NCBI RefSeq assembly: GCF_000745775.1
Contig: NZ_JQJY01000001.1
Coordinates: 620,001-684,000 of the forward strand
DNA from: Flavobacterium sp. ASV13
Lineage (GTDB): Bacteria; Bacteroidota; Bacteroidia; Flavobacteriales; Flavobacteriaceae
DNA length: 64,000 nucleotides
Direction of reading: 5' to 3'
In this document: piece by piece, positions 36,054 to 46,218 of the stretch
Position numbering within the stretch: position 1 is the first letter of the stretch
Layout of the letters: the number at the start of each line of letters is the position of its first letter
The notes under the pieces: generated by a model
Told to the model about the DNA's origin: nothing
Database searches by the model: none
Seen by the model: the letters and a program-made list of their open reading frames with translations, nothing else
Translations under genes and position numbers: made by a program

Positions 36054-37061
36054 ATGAAGCCGAAATTATTATATCGAATGCTATTGCTTCTTGCAATTTT
36101 ATGCTTCTTTTCTGGCAATGCTCAGGTTTTGCGAAAAAGAACCACTCTTTTGATGGGCGGGCGTTTCGACATTACAATTGTAGCAAATGATTCATTAGCA
36201 GCAGAGCAAAATATTGATTTGGTGATTGCCGAAATCTCACGAATTGAAAATTTAATATCCGATTGGAAACCAACTTCGCAAGTTTCCGAGGTCAATCAAA
36301 ACGCTGGGATAAAACCGATAAAAGTTGACAGAGAAGTTTTTGAACTTGTTCAAAGAGCCATTAAATTATCTGAAATAACGAACGGCGGTTTTGATGTAAG
36401 TTTCGCGGCAATGGACAGAATCTGGAAATTTGACGGTTCCATGACCGAAATGCCTTCGACGGAAGCCATAGAAAAATCGGTTGAGAAAGTCGGTTACAAA
36501 AACATTATTCTGGATAGCGTTCAATCAACAATATTTCTAAAATTAAAAGGAATGAAAATTGGTTTTGGCGCTTTAGGCGAAGGTTATGCAACCGATAAAT
36601 GCCGTGATATGATGCTTGCAAAAGGAATTAAAGCCGGAATTATAAACGGTTCCGGAGATATGAGTACTTGGGGAAAACAACCAAACGGAACGCCATGGAA
36701 AATTGGCATCACAAATCCTTTTGATCCTGAAAAACTTCTTGCAGTTGTGCCACTTGAACAGCAAGCTGTTACTACTTCTGGCAGTTACGAAAAATTTGTC
36801 GTTTTTAATGGCAAACGTTATTCGCATATTATTAATCCTGCAACAGGTTATCCTGCAACCGGTTTATGCAGTGTAACGGTTTTTGGTCCAAATGCCGAAA
36901 CTGCAAATGGCTTAAGTACTTCTCTAATGGTTTTAGGACAAAAAGAAGGTTTAATTTTGCTTCAAAAATTTCCTGATTACAGCTGCGTTATAATCACCGA
37001 TAATGGAAAAGTTATCCAATCAAAAAACTTTCGCATTAAAAAAATCAAAGCTAAATTTTAG
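36054..37061 (+). CDS. apbE: FAD:protein FMN transferase (ApbE)
   Basis: A 335-residue protein with an N-terminal export signal (LLLAILCFFSGNAQ). It is ApbE by the motifs MGGRFDITIVA, GALGEGYATDK, GIINGSGDMSTWG and the C-terminal TTSGSYEKF...YSHIINPATGYPA landmark. ApbE uses FAD and Mg2+ to attach FMN to Ser/Thr of extracytoplasmic redox proteins. It starts 12 bases after the PepSY-flavoreductase stop, so it is co-transcribed. The likely acceptor is the DUF2271 protein, or a site in the PepSY module. Confidence 0.93.
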   Translation: MKPKLLYRMLLLLAILCFFSGNAQVLRKRTTLLMGGRFDITIVANDSLAAEQNIDLVIAEISRIENLISDWKPTSQVSEVNQNAGIKPIKVDREVFELVQRAIKLSEITNGGFDVSFAAMDRIWKFDGSMTEMPSTEAIEKSVEKVGYKNIILDSVQSTIFLKLKGMKIGFGALGEGYATDKCRDMMLAKGIKAGIINGSGDMSTWGKQPNGTPWKIGITNPFDPEKLLAVVPLEQQAVTTSGSYEKFVVFNGKRYSHIINPATGYPATGLCSVTVFGPNAETANGLSTSLMVLGQKEGLILLQKFPDYSCVIITDNGKVIQSKNFRIKKIKAKF

Positions 37062-37148
37062 TTAAGTTTTTCCTTTATTTCCTTACTAATAATAAGAAGT
37101 AGCTTAAAAAAATTTAAATTTGAAAACCCCTAAATTCATTCTTAAATT

Positions 37149-39497
37149 ATGATTCAAAAAAGAAGTTACCTCTATTTATTTGCCTTATTAACTCTCTTAT
37201 TTTTCGCGCCACACACCTACTCGCAAACTGAAACGAAAAAGAAGGAAAGCCGTTCTAAATTATTCGAAGAAACTACTACAGACAGTGATTACTTAATGGC
37301 AATTGAAAAAGCCGGCGAAGTAATGGAATCTGCCTATAATGACGCCGATTTTGACAGCGCTTCTCACCATCTTTTTGGCGAAATCAAAAGAACACAAAGT
37401 AAACTTGACCTTATTTTAGCAAGTTTAAAAGGCGCAAATCCTAATGTGCGTAATCAACAAATGTATCATACGGTTCTAAAAGAGCTTCAATTGCAATTGG
37501 ACGAGCAGAATACGGCTATTAATTTACGCAACCAAAATCTTGAAAAAATCAAAAGGCGATTTATAGATCTTCGCAAAGACAAAACTTTAACCGGACTTTT
37601 AAAAGATACTATTCGACGTAAACAGTTCAAAAAAGAATTTGCGAATCTTAAAAAAAGATATCTTGCTACTGATAGTTTAATGACCAAAAATCAAGGGATT
37701 TTAAACGCGAAGAAAAGATTGACGGTGCAAAGAAAAATTGCAGTTTCAAACGCTTTAATTACGGTAGAAAATAATCTGGAAAAATCTGGAATTAGTATGC
37801 TGCATAAAGAATATCCTTTCTTGTGGAATATTAACGATTCAATTCCTAAAAAAACGGTCAGGCAAAATATTGGCGCTAAAATAGCCATTGAAGAAAATGT
37901 TGCCGCTTACTATCTCAGCTATCGTACCGGTGGTTTAATTACTTTAATTTTCTTTATAGGGCTTTTGTGTTGGTACATTTCCCGAAATTTAAAATATCTA
38001 AAAACCAACGGATACGAAGAAAAACTTTCTCATTTTAATTTTAAATATTTAAACAGAGGCGTTCTGCTTCCGGCCATCGTAATTGGTCTTAATATTGCCG
38101 TTGTCAGCAATTTGTATGCTCCGGCGATGTTTTTAGAATTAATGCAGTTATTTCTACTCGGAATTCTGACTTTGTTGTTTAAAAATAAATGGTCGGTAAA
38201 ATCGATGAAAAACTGGATCCTTCTTTTAGGATTGTTTTTTGCCCTTTGTTTCCTCGACTTATTTATAGAAGTGGGATTATTACAGCGTTGTGCTTTTATC
38301 ATCATTAATATTTTGGGAATTCGTTATGGTTTAATTCAAATTAAAACGATAAAAGATCAATTGTATATTAAAGGTTTCTTTAAGTGGGCTAGCATAATTT
38401 TTATTGGCTTAAATGGCTTGTCGATACTTTATAATTTGTTTGGAAGAGTTTCACTTTCAAATATGTTGAGCCTGACTGCTTTTATTTCGCTTACGCAGAT
38501 TGTTGCTTTGAGTGTATTACTGAAAATAATTTTGGAAATCGTTATTTTACAGATTTATACAACAAGAATCAAACGTGGTTTCGAAAAGATTTTTGATCAC
38601 GAAAGCTTATCTGATACACTAAAAAAACCCTTCATTATTGTAATCAGTTACATGTGGCTGGTGGTAATTGCATCCAATTTAAATGTTTGGGAATCGCTAC
38701 GCACTTCTTTGGGTTCGTTGTTGAGTCATCCGAATACTATTGGAAGCATTACTTTTACTTTAGGAAATATTGTTTTGTTTTTCATTATCATTTGGATTGC
38801 CCATCTTTTACAAAAATATGTCGCTTACTTTTTTGGTGAAATTGATGACGAGAACGAAGAAAATGTCAACAAAAGACAACATTCTAAACTATTAATTACC
38901 AGACTTATTGTTTTGATTGCTGGTTATCTTTTGGCTGTTGCGGCTTCAGGAATGCCATTGGATAAATTGAGTATTCTTTTAGGCGCACTTGGTGTTGGTG
39001 TTGGACTTGGACTTCAAAATGTGGTAAATAATTTTGTATCCGGAGTGATTTTAATTTTTGATAAACCAATTCAGATTGGAGATGTTATCGAAATTAGTTC
39101 AGAATCCGGCCGAGTGAAATCAATGGGATTACGAACTACCAAAATCAATGCGCCAAATGGTGCTGAAATCATTATTCCGAATGGAAATTTATTGTCTCAA
39201 AACATTACAAACTGGACGTATACAGATAACTTTAAACTTGTCGAAGTTGCAATCGAAATCAATGGCGACACAACTCCAGAAGCTATAAACGAAATTGTAA
39301 TGCAGGCGCTTGAAAGTTTACCTCTAATTAATCTGGAAAAAGCACCTCAACTATATTACACTGCAATTTCAGACGGAAAATATAAACTGCTGATTAAATT
39401 CTGGTGCAGTATTTACCGTACCGAAGAAACAATAAGCAGTGCACGTCAGGTTTTATTCAGCAATTTTAAAGCAAAAGGATTAACTTTCTCAACTTAA
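37149..39497 (+). CDS. Large MscS-family mechanosensitive channel
   Basis: A 782-residue protein with a signal peptide (FFAPHTYSQ), a periplasmic helical region (about residues 40-255, heptad-like), some nine to ten membrane segments (about 260-620), and the C-terminal MscS pore plus beta domain (about 590-780). The pore-lining helix contains LLGALGVGVGLGLQNVVNNFVSGVILIF, with the Gly/Ala packing and GLGLQ motif of MscS. It probably releases solutes under hypo-osmotic shock, or senses envelope stress like MscK. Confidence 0.92.
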   Translation: MIQKRSYLYLFALLTLLFFAPHTYSQTETKKKESRSKLFEETTTDSDYLMAIEKAGEVMESAYNDADFDSASHHLFGEIKRTQSKLDLILASLKGANPNVRNQQMYHTVLKELQLQLDEQNTAINLRNQNLEKIKRRFIDLRKDKTLTGLLKDTIRRKQFKKEFANLKKRYLATDSLMTKNQGILNAKKRLTVQRKIAVSNALITVENNLEKSGISMLHKEYPFLWNINDSIPKKTVRQNIGAKIAIEENVAAYYLSYRTGGLITLIFFIGLLCWYISRNLKYLKTNGYEEKLSHFNFKYLNRGVLLPAIVIGLNIAVVSNLYAPAMFLELMQLFLLGILTLLFKNKWSVKSMKNWILLLGLFFALCFLDLFIEVGLLQRCAFIIINILGIRYGLIQIKTIKDQLYIKGFFKWASIIFIGLNGLSILYNLFGRVSLSNMLSLTAFISLTQIVALSVLLKIILEIVILQIYTTRIKRGFEKIFDHESLSDTLKKPFIIVISYMWLVVIASNLNVWESLRTSLGSLLSHPNTIGSITFTLGNIVLFFIIIWIAHLLQKYVAYFFGEIDDENEENVNKRQHSKLLITRLIVLIAGYLLAVAASGMPLDKLSILLGALGVGVGLGLQNVVNNFVSGVILIFDKPIQIGDVIEISSESGRVKSMGLRTTKINAPNGAEIIIPNGNLLSQNITNWTYTDNFKLVEVAIEINGDTTPEAINEIVMQALESLPLINLEKAPQLYYTAISDGKYKLLIKFWCSIYRTEETISSARQVLFSNFKAKGLTFST

Positions 39498-39525
39498 AAT
39501 TTTAAAATAGAATACATTAAAATCA

Positions 39526-39554
39526 AAAAACGTCCCGAAACTCGGGACGTTTTT
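39526..39554. terminator. Bidirectional terminator
   Basis: AAAAACGTCCCGA (39526-39538) and TCGGGACGTTTTT (39542-39554) form a perfect 13-bp stem with a 3-base loop, between convergent genes. Confidence 0.92.
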
Positions 39555-39575
39555 CTTTGTCATGTTTAAATTTGA

Positions 39576-40019
39576 TTAATGGTGATCGTGGTTTTTATTT
39601 GAATGTTTGTCGTTTCCTTTATGTTTCCCGTTATTATGTTTCTCAGGTTTTTCACCTCTGTTTTTCTGAGGTTTTCCATGATATCCTTTTGGATATTCTG
39701 ATCTGTGTTTACTATGATACGTGTAAGGAGCATCTCCTCTGTAATCATTCAAAACTACTTTATAACCTGAATAAAGATCATAATTTCTGTATCTATCCGG
39801 AAGTCTTTTTGCGCGTACCCACCTTCCGTTATTATCTGAAATAAATACGCTTTGATTTATATCATAATAAACATCAATATCTGGCAAATAATAGTATCTG
39901 CTGTTATCATAACCAACTGGTCCCCAATTTGGAGGTGTTCCAATATTTACATTAACTGAAACCTGTGCCTGAGCAAAAACACTTGTAAAAAGCATTAAGG
40001 CGAATACTAACTTTTTCAT
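39576..40019 (-). CDS. Secreted protein with His/Lys-rich C-terminal tail
   Basis: A 147-residue protein of unknown function. A signal peptide (LVFALMLFTSVFAQAQ) is followed by a ~80-residue domain rich in Tyr and Asp (GTPPNWGPVGYDNSRYYYLP, RWVRAKRLPDRYRNYDLY). The last ~48 residues are very polar, with many His, Lys, Asn and Gly (HNNGKHKGNDKHSNKNHDHH). The tail might bind divalent metals or polyanions. Similar small secreted proteins with a PPxWGPxGY start seem frequent in Flavobacterium. An ORF in the opposite strand here is a shadow. Confidence 0.78.
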   Translation of the reverse strand: MKKLVFALMLFTSVFAQAQVSVNVNIGTPPNWGPVGYDNSRYYYLPDIDVYYDINQSVFISDNNGRWVRAKRLPDRYRNYDLYSGYKVVLNDYRGDAPYTYHSKHRSEYPKGYHGKPQKNRGEKPEKHNNGKHKGNDKHSNKNHDHH

Positions 40020-40153
40020 CTTTTTAAATATTAAATATTAATTACAGTAAATAGTAATCTAAAGTAATGCCAAAAATCGATTTAATTGCATTCATTATAC
40101 AAAACCACCAAACCAATCGACGAAAAATGCTTCTCAACCGACGTACATTACAA

Positions 40154-40184
40154 AAAAAACATCCCAAAATTTGAGATGTTTTTT
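40154..40184 (-). terminator. Terminator of the RND efflux operon
   Basis: AAAAAACATC(C)CAAA pairs with TTTG(A)GATGTTTTTT, with one opposed mismatch. It is just downstream of the outer-membrane factor stop at 40193. Confidence 0.8.
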
Positions 40185-40192
40185 CTAATATT

Positions 40193-41599
40193 TTATTTCC
40201 AGCCGCCGCCTAATGCTCGGTATAAATCAACAACAGCCTGCAGTTTTTGCAGATTATCATTTACACCGCTCAATTGCGCCGCCAAAAGATTTTGTTCCGA
40301 TGTTAAAACATCTGTATAATTGGTAGCCGAACTATATTCCAACAACTGTTTTGTATAATCGACTGCTTTGATTAAAGCTTCAATTTGTTTGGTTCTTGAA
40401 TCTTCTTTTTCGGCCGCCATTTGATACGTGTACAAAGCATTTGAAACTTCCTGCCCCGCTTTTAAAAGACTTTGCTGAAAATTATTGTAGGCCTGTACTT
40501 GTTGAGATTGTGTTGTAGTCAATCTCATTTTATTAACGCCTTGATTAAATATCGGCTGTGTCAATCCGCCTATTAAAGAGTAAAATACTGAATTTGCAAA
40601 GAAATCTTTTAATTCTAAATTCGAAAAACCACCGCTTGCCGTAAGTGTCAAACTCGGATAAAAATAGGTTTTGGCCATATTCGTCATTTCAAAAGCAGTT
40701 CTGAAATTGAATTCTGCCTGACGAACATCTGGACGATTCTCTAATAATTGCGAAGGTAATCCTAAAGCCAGTTTTTCAGGAACAATCTGTGATCCTAATT
40801 CTCCTCTATCAATTGGTCCTGGCGCTTGTCCCAGTAAAATATTTATTGCATTTTCAGTCTCGCGGATACTTTGTTTTAAATCTGGAATCAAAACCTCAGC
40901 CGCATGCTGATTGGCTTCACTTTGTACCACAGCCGCGCCTGTAACAATTGCTCCTTCTTTTAAATCTTTGATTGTTTGAACGTTTTTGATTCGGCTTTCT
41001 AAGGTTTCCTGAGTTATCGCCAACTGTTTGTCATACGCTAACAATCGGAAATAATTATTGGCAATATCCGCAATCAATTGTGTTTGAACTGCCTGTTTCG
41101 CTGCATCTGAAGCTAGATATGTTGCCAACGCTGCTCTTTTTTTACTGCTTAATTTACCCCAGATATCAGCTTCCCAAGAAGTGCTTAAACCTAATTTATA
41201 CGTTGTTGTTAGCGTATTGATATTAATTCCTGCCGGAAAATTAAGTCCTGCCTCAGATTGTTTTGTATGCGTTGCATTTGCGTCCAATTGCAAAGTTGGA
41301 TAATACGCTAATTTACTCTGACGCAACGAAGCATTTGCCTGAACAATATTTTCAATTGCATTTTTAAGATTCAAGTTTTGATCAAGTCCTTTTTGAATCA
41401 AAGCATTTAGTTTTTCATCTTTAAAAACAGTCTGCCAAGGCATACTCGCAATTGTAGTCGAATCAGCAGATGTTTGATCTCTATATAACTTATCTGTTGA
41501 TAACGTTGTGGGGCGTTCGTACTTTTTGGTAACAGAGCACGCACTCAAAAGTGCGGCTGTCATTACCAGTAAAATATATTTATTTGAACTATTTGTCAT
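40193..41599 (-). CDS. RND efflux outer-membrane lipoprotein (NodT/OprM family)
   Basis: A 468-residue lipoprotein (lipobox LSAC, SACSVTKKYERP). It has two repeated outer-membrane-efflux halves of helical hairpins and beta segments, with the OMF motifs SWEADIWGKLSSKKRAA, ENRPDVRQAEFNFRTA and NQGVNKMRL. It forms the TolC-like exit duct of the tripartite pump encoded by the next two genes on this strand. The spacing to the RND gene is 17 bases. It is the last gene of the efflux operon. Confidence 0.93.
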   Translation of the reverse strand: MTNSSNKYILLVMTAALLSACSVTKKYERPTTLSTDKLYRDQTSADSTTIASMPWQTVFKDEKLNALIQKGLDQNLNLKNAIENIVQANASLRQSKLAYYPTLQLDANATHTKQSEAGLNFPAGININTLTTTYKLGLSTSWEADIWGKLSSKKRAALATYLASDAAKQAVQTQLIADIANNYFRLLAYDKQLAITQETLESRIKNVQTIKDLKEGAIVTGAAVVQSEANQHAAEVLIPDLKQSIRETENAINILLGQAPGPIDRGELGSQIVPEKLALGLPSQLLENRPDVRQAEFNFRTAFEMTNMAKTYFYPSLTLTASGGFSNLELKDFFANSVFYSLIGGLTQPIFNQGVNKMRLTTTQSQQVQAYNNFQQSLLKAGQEVSNALYTYQMAAEKEDSRTKQIEALIKAVDYTKQLLEYSSATNYTDVLTSEQNLLAAQLSGVNDNLQKLQAVVDLYRALGGGWK

Positions 41600-41616
41600 T
41601 TCTTTTGAATTAAATT

Positions 41617-44600
41617 TTATGCTTTATGAGCTTCTAATAAATGATCTTCGTCATCATCGTCATCATCATAACTTTCCTTTGCCGGACCGCTTACTTTTTC
41701 CTGTAATGTCTGGAAAATGATAAACAAAACCGGAATCACAAAAACTCCTAAAATGGTTCCAATCAACATTCCGCCAACCGCTCCTGTACCAATTGATTTG
41801 TTTCCTACCGCTCCTGCCCCAGATGCAAACATCAATGGAACAAGTCCGAGAATAAAGGCGAATGACGTCATCAAAATTGGTCGCAAACGTGCAACGGCTC
41901 CTTCAATTGCAGCTTGAACAATTGGTAAACCTTTTCGCCTTCTGTCCAAAGCAAATTCGACAATCAAAATACCATTCTTGGCAAGTAATCCAATCAACAT
42001 GATTAAGGAAATCTGCAGATAAATATTACTGTTCAATTTGAAAATAATCGAGAATAAATAAGCTCCAGCCAATCCAAACGGAATTGATAATAAAACGGCA
42101 AATGGTAAAATATAACTTTCATATTGTGCACTCAACAAGAAGTAAACAAATACAAGACACAGAATAAAAATGAAAATCGTTTCACTTCCCGAAGCTAATT
42201 CTTCACGCGTTAAACCTGAAAATTCATATCCGTAACCTGCTGGAAGATTTTCTGCCGCAACTTCCTGAATGGCTTTAATAGCATCTCCTGAACTGTAACC
42301 CGGTTTTGGCGCTCCTGTAATCGAAATGGACGTAAACAAGTTGAATCTTGAAATCGATTCGGGGCCAAAAACTCTCGTCATATTTACAAACTCTGTAATT
42401 GGCGCCATTGTTCCGGCATTATTACGAACGAAGATTTTATTCAAACCTTCCGTATTTGTACGAAATTCTGGAGAAGCCTGAATCATAACACGATATTGTT
42501 TTCCGAATTTATTGAAATTCGAAGCATACAATCCGCCATAATAACCTTGCATCGTCGACAAAATCGTGTTTACAGAAACTCCTGCATCTTTGGCTTTAGC
42601 CAAATTAATATCCATCATATATTGAGGAAAACCTGGATTAAAAGGCGTTGTAGCATATTGAATTTCTGGACGTTCTGATAATTTTGCCAAAAACTCATTG
42701 TTCACTTTATAAAATTCAGCCGTTGTATGTCCGCCTTTATCTTGCAACTGAAATTCAAATCCACCACTTTGTCCAAAACCTTGAATTGTTGGAGGCGAAA
42801 TGAAGAATATATTCGCTTCACGGATCCCACTCGTTTTCGCAAAAAGCTGCCCGATTACATCATCAACACTTAAGTCACGTTCATCCCATGGTTTCAATTT
42901 CACAATAACCATACTGTAAGCACTTCCCGCTCCAGCTGTAAAGTTTTGCCCAACAATTCGAAGTGTATTTTTAACTCCCGGAATCGTCTTTGCAATACTG
43001 TCTACTCTTTTAGCGATAATATCAGAACGCTCCATAGAAGCTGATGGTGGCAAACTAATATTAGCAAAAACAGTTCCCTGATCTTCCGAAGGAACGAAAG
43101 CCGATGGCGTGGTTTTCATCATATAAAATAAAGACAAACCGGCAATAATAATTGCAGCTAATGCAATCCATTTTTTTACAGAAAGGAAACTTACTGAACG
43201 TTTGTATCTTTCGGTTACATTATCAAATGCAACGTTAAATGAAGTGTAAAAACGCTGTAAATAACTTTTATGTTTATGATCATCTGCATGCGGTTTCAAC
43301 AAAAGCGCACACAAAGCTGGACTCAACGTCAAGGCATTTACGGCCGAAAGAATAATCGCCACAGCCAGCGTAATACCAAATTGTTTGTAGAAAACCCCTG
43401 TTGATCCATTAATGAAAGTTACCGGAATAAATACCGCAGCCATTACCAATGTAATCGAAATAATTGCTCCGGAAATTTCGTCCATCGCATGAATGGTTGC
43501 TTTTTTAGCCGATTTATATCCGTGATCGAGTTTGGCGTGAACCGCCTCGACGACCACAATCGCATCATCGACGACAATACCAATAGCGAGAACCATCGCA
43601 AAAAGCGTCAATAAGTTGATCGTAAATCCGAATAAATTCAGGAAGAAAAACGTTCCCACAATCGCAACCGGAACCGCAATCGCCGGAATTAAAGTCGATC
43701 TGAAATCCTGAAGGAAAATAAATACTACGATGAAAACCAATATAAAAGCTTCAATCAAAGTATGAATTACTTTCTCGATAGAAGCATCCAAATTTTCGTT
43801 GACGTCAACCATAATGGTATATTTCATTCCTTTTGGAAAACTCTTCGCCGCTTCTTCAATTAACTTTTTAGAATTGATAATTACATCACGTGCATTTGAA
43901 CCCGGAGTCTGGCTGATCGCCATTGCTGCCGATTCTACACCGTTTGTTTTAATTGTTGAGGAATAACTTAAAGATCCTAACTCGACTTTAGCTACATCTT
44001 TAAGTCGCAACATTTGCCCATTTCCAACAGATTTGATAATTATATTTTCAAATTCCTGAGCGCTGGTTAAACGTCCTTTGTATTTAATTACGTATTGAAA
44101 TGCCTGATTTCCGTTTTCTCCAAATTTACCCGGAGCGGCTTCGATATTCTGCTCTGCCAAAGCTGCTGAAATATCACTCGGAATCAATTTGTATTGCTGC
44201 ATTACGTCTGGTTTCAGCCAGATTCTCATCGAATAATCTTTTGCACCAAAAACCGTTACATCTCCAACTCCAACTACACGCTGAATTTGCGGCACAAGAT
44301 TGATCTTTGCATAATTTTGAAGGAATGTCTGATCATAAGCTTTATCATCACTGTATAAAGAGAAAATCAGCAAGTTACTGCTCTGACTTTTAGTTACTGT
44401 AACCCCAGCCTGAGTTACCTCAACTGGAAGCAAACTTGTCGCTCTCGAAACCCTATTTTGCACGTTTACCGCCGCTAAATCTGGGTTTGTACCTACTTTG
44501 AAGAAAATTTTAATAGAAGCATTTCCATCATTTGTGGCCGTAGAAGTCATGTACGTCATGTTTTCTACACCATTAATCTGCTCTTCCAATGGAATTACGA

Positions 44601-44781
44601 TACTTTTCAGTACCACATCGGCATTGGCACCTGTATAACTCGCCGAAACATTTACTGTTGGCGGTGCAATATCTGGATATTGAGATATAGGCAACTCAAT
44701 TAATCCTAAAACACCCAAAATAACAATAATAACAGATATTACTGTTGAGAGTACAGGTCGTTGTATGAATTTTTTAAACAT
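41617..44781 (-). CDS. RND efflux pump inner-membrane transporter, HAE1 (AcrB/MexB) family
   Basis: A 1054-residue proton-driven multidrug transporter of standard HAE1 length. Start MFKKFIQRPVLSTVISVIIVILG is typical. TM4 carries the proton-relay Asp pair (IGIVVDDAIVVVEAV), followed by the RND motif VFIPVTFINGSTG. The C-terminal tail ends with a poly-Asp stretch (SYDDDDDDEDHLLEAHKA). It works with the membrane fusion protein and outer-membrane factor on both sides. The LytS/LytTR pair is divergent from this operon. Confidence 0.95.
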   Translation of the reverse strand: MFKKFIQRPVLSTVISVIIVILGVLGLIELPISQYPDIAPPTVNVSASYTGANADVVLKSIVIPLEEQINGVENMTYMTSTATNDGNASIKIFFKVGTNPDLAAVNVQNRVSRATSLLPVEVTQAGVTVTKSQSSNLLIFSLYSDDKAYDQTFLQNYAKINLVPQIQRVVGVGDVTVFGAKDYSMRIWLKPDVMQQYKLIPSDISAALAEQNIEAAPGKFGENGNQAFQYVIKYKGRLTSAQEFENIIIKSVGNGQMLRLKDVAKVELGSLSYSSTIKTNGVESAAMAISQTPGSNARDVIINSKKLIEEAAKSFPKGMKYTIMVDVNENLDASIEKVIHTLIEAFILVFIVVFIFLQDFRSTLIPAIAVPVAIVGTFFFLNLFGFTINLLTLFAMVLAIGIVVDDAIVVVEAVHAKLDHGYKSAKKATIHAMDEISGAIISITLVMAAVFIPVTFINGSTGVFYKQFGITLAVAIILSAVNALTLSPALCALLLKPHADDHKHKSYLQRFYTSFNVAFDNVTERYKRSVSFLSVKKWIALAAIIIAGLSLFYMMKTTPSAFVPSEDQGTVFANISLPPSASMERSDIIAKRVDSIAKTIPGVKNTLRIVGQNFTAGAGSAYSMVIVKLKPWDERDLSVDDVIGQLFAKTSGIREANIFFISPPTIQGFGQSGGFEFQLQDKGGHTTAEFYKVNNEFLAKLSERPEIQYATTPFNPGFPQYMMDINLAKAKDAGVSVNTILSTMQGYYGGLYASNFNKFGKQYRVMIQASPEFRTNTEGLNKIFVRNNAGTMAPITEFVNMTRVFGPESISRFNLFTSISITGAPKPGYSSGDAIKAIQEVAAENLPAGYGYEFSGLTREELASGSETIFIFILCLVFVYFLLSAQYESYILPFAVLLSIPFGLAGAYLFSIIFKLNSNIYLQISLIMLIGLLAKNGILIVEFALDRRRKGLPIVQAAIEGAVARLRPILMTSFAFILGLVPLMFASGAGAVGNKSIGTGAVGGMLIGTILGVFVIPVLFIIFQTLQEKVSGPAKESYDDDDDDEDHLLEAHKA

Positions 44782-44787
44782 TTGTTT

Positions 44788-45951
44788 TTATTTTAAATCG
44801 GCGTAAACTTTATCTGAAGATTGATTTTGGCTTTTAATTTCTGTTCCGTCTTTAAGTGTTGCCACTCCTTCCAGAACAATTTGATCTCCTGCCTGCAAAC
44901 CGCTTGTTACCACATAATAATTTCCTGCGCTGTTATCTAAAATGGTAATATTGGTACTTTTTGTTTTACCGTCTTTTCCAACAGTTACTGCAAATATTTT
45001 ATCTTGAAGTTCATAAGTTGCACTCTGCGGAATGATTAACGCCTCTTTTACTTCATTCGGAATACGAACAGTGGTACTGCTTCCGCTTCTAATAATACTT
45101 TTGGGATTTGCAAAACGCGCTCTGAAAGTAACCGAACCGGTTTCAGTATTAATTAAACCATTTACCGTTTCAACTCGGCCTTTTTCTGAATAAGGTGTTC
45201 CGTCAGAAAGTACTAATGAAACGGCAGGCATATTTTGGATTTTTTGTGCCAATGTCGTACCTGGCGTTTTGCTTTCTGTAAAATCTAATAGCTTTTTTTC
45301 ATTAATAGCAAAATAAGCATATACATTTCCGATGCTAGAAACCGTAGTCAAAGGATCTGCGGTATTTGAACTTACCAAACTTCCTAAACGAAACGGAATT
45401 GACCCAACAACTCCATTCACCGGACTTGTTACAGTAGTATAACCTAAATTGGTTTTAGCATTAACTAAAGCTGCATTCGCCTGAGCCAACGTTGCCATAG
45501 CCGATTCATAAGTATATTGTGCTGATTCTAAATCGTATTTACTGATAATTCCTTTTTCAACTAAAGGTCTCACTTTATTCACCGCCAGTTTTGCTGCACT
45601 TACTTCTGCCTGAGCGCTTTTAATGCTGGCACTTGCCGTGCGAACTTGTTGCTCATATTCTGGCGCGCTAATTTTAAACAATGGCTGTCCCACTTTTACA
45701 ACAGCGCCTTCATCGACAAAAATCTTATCAATATAACCTTCAACTCTAGGACGAATTTCAATATTTTGCTGTCCTTGAATACTCGCAGGATAATCGCTGT
45801 ATAATGTTGCAGATTCTGGCTGCAATGTCAGCGTTTTATACTCTTTTACCTGTGGCGCAGCGCCGGCCTGAGCCGATTTGTCATCTTTCTTACCGCAAGA
45901 GGCGATAATAACTGAGGCTGCGAAAATGCTTAAAAACGATTGCTTATTCAT
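44788..45951 (-). CDS. RND efflux periplasmic adaptor (membrane fusion lipoprotein)
   Basis: A 387-residue lipoprotein (lipobox IASC, SIFAASVIIASCGKKDD). The HlyD/MFP order is a barrel-sandwich half (IQGQQNIEIRPRVEGYIDKI), a helical hairpin (about residues 100-165), the second lipoyl half (LGYTTVTSPVNGVVGSI), beta-barrel and membrane-proximal domains. It is the first gene of the operon, with 6 bases to the RND gene. It bridges the transporter and the outer-membrane duct. Confidence 0.94.
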   Translation of the reverse strand: MNKQSFLSIFAASVIIASCGKKDDKSAQAGAAPQVKEYKTLTLQPESATLYSDYPASIQGQQNIEIRPRVEGYIDKIFVDEGAVVKVGQPLFKISAPEYEQQVRTASASIKSAQAEVSAAKLAVNKVRPLVEKGIISKYDLESAQYTYESAMATLAQANAALVNAKTNLGYTTVTSPVNGVVGSIPFRLGSLVSSNTADPLTTVSSIGNVYAYFAINEKKLLDFTESKTPGTTLAQKIQNMPAVSLVLSDGTPYSEKGRVETVNGLINTETGSVTFRARFANPKSIIRSGSSTTVRIPNEVKEALIIPQSATYELQDKIFAVTVGKDGKTKSTNITILDNSAGNYYVVTSGLQAGDQIVLEGVATLKDGTEIKSQNQSSDKVYADLK

Positions 45952-46218
45952 TGTGTAAATGTGTAATTATCTATTTATTAATAAGCAAAAGAACTAAAAT
46001 TGAATGCGCAAAATTTTTCAAATAGACGAAGAGCAAAAGACAATCGATAGAAATAGCCTGACACCCGACGGATTTTTTTCAGAATTAAACAAGCGTTTAA
46101 TTTTTAGGCTCGTCGGCTGGAAAATGGTTTTTAATGGCTGTAAATGTATTTTGGGCGATTGGTTCTCAATCATATTCAAATAAAATGTAATATTGTCTTT
46201 AAAAAATCATAACTTATA

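Noticed and set aside
39557..39844. 95-residue plus-strand frame opposite the His-rich protein
   Set aside because: The minus-strand gene has a signal peptide and normal composition. The plus frame is Cys/Tyr/Leu-rich and begins next to a terminator.
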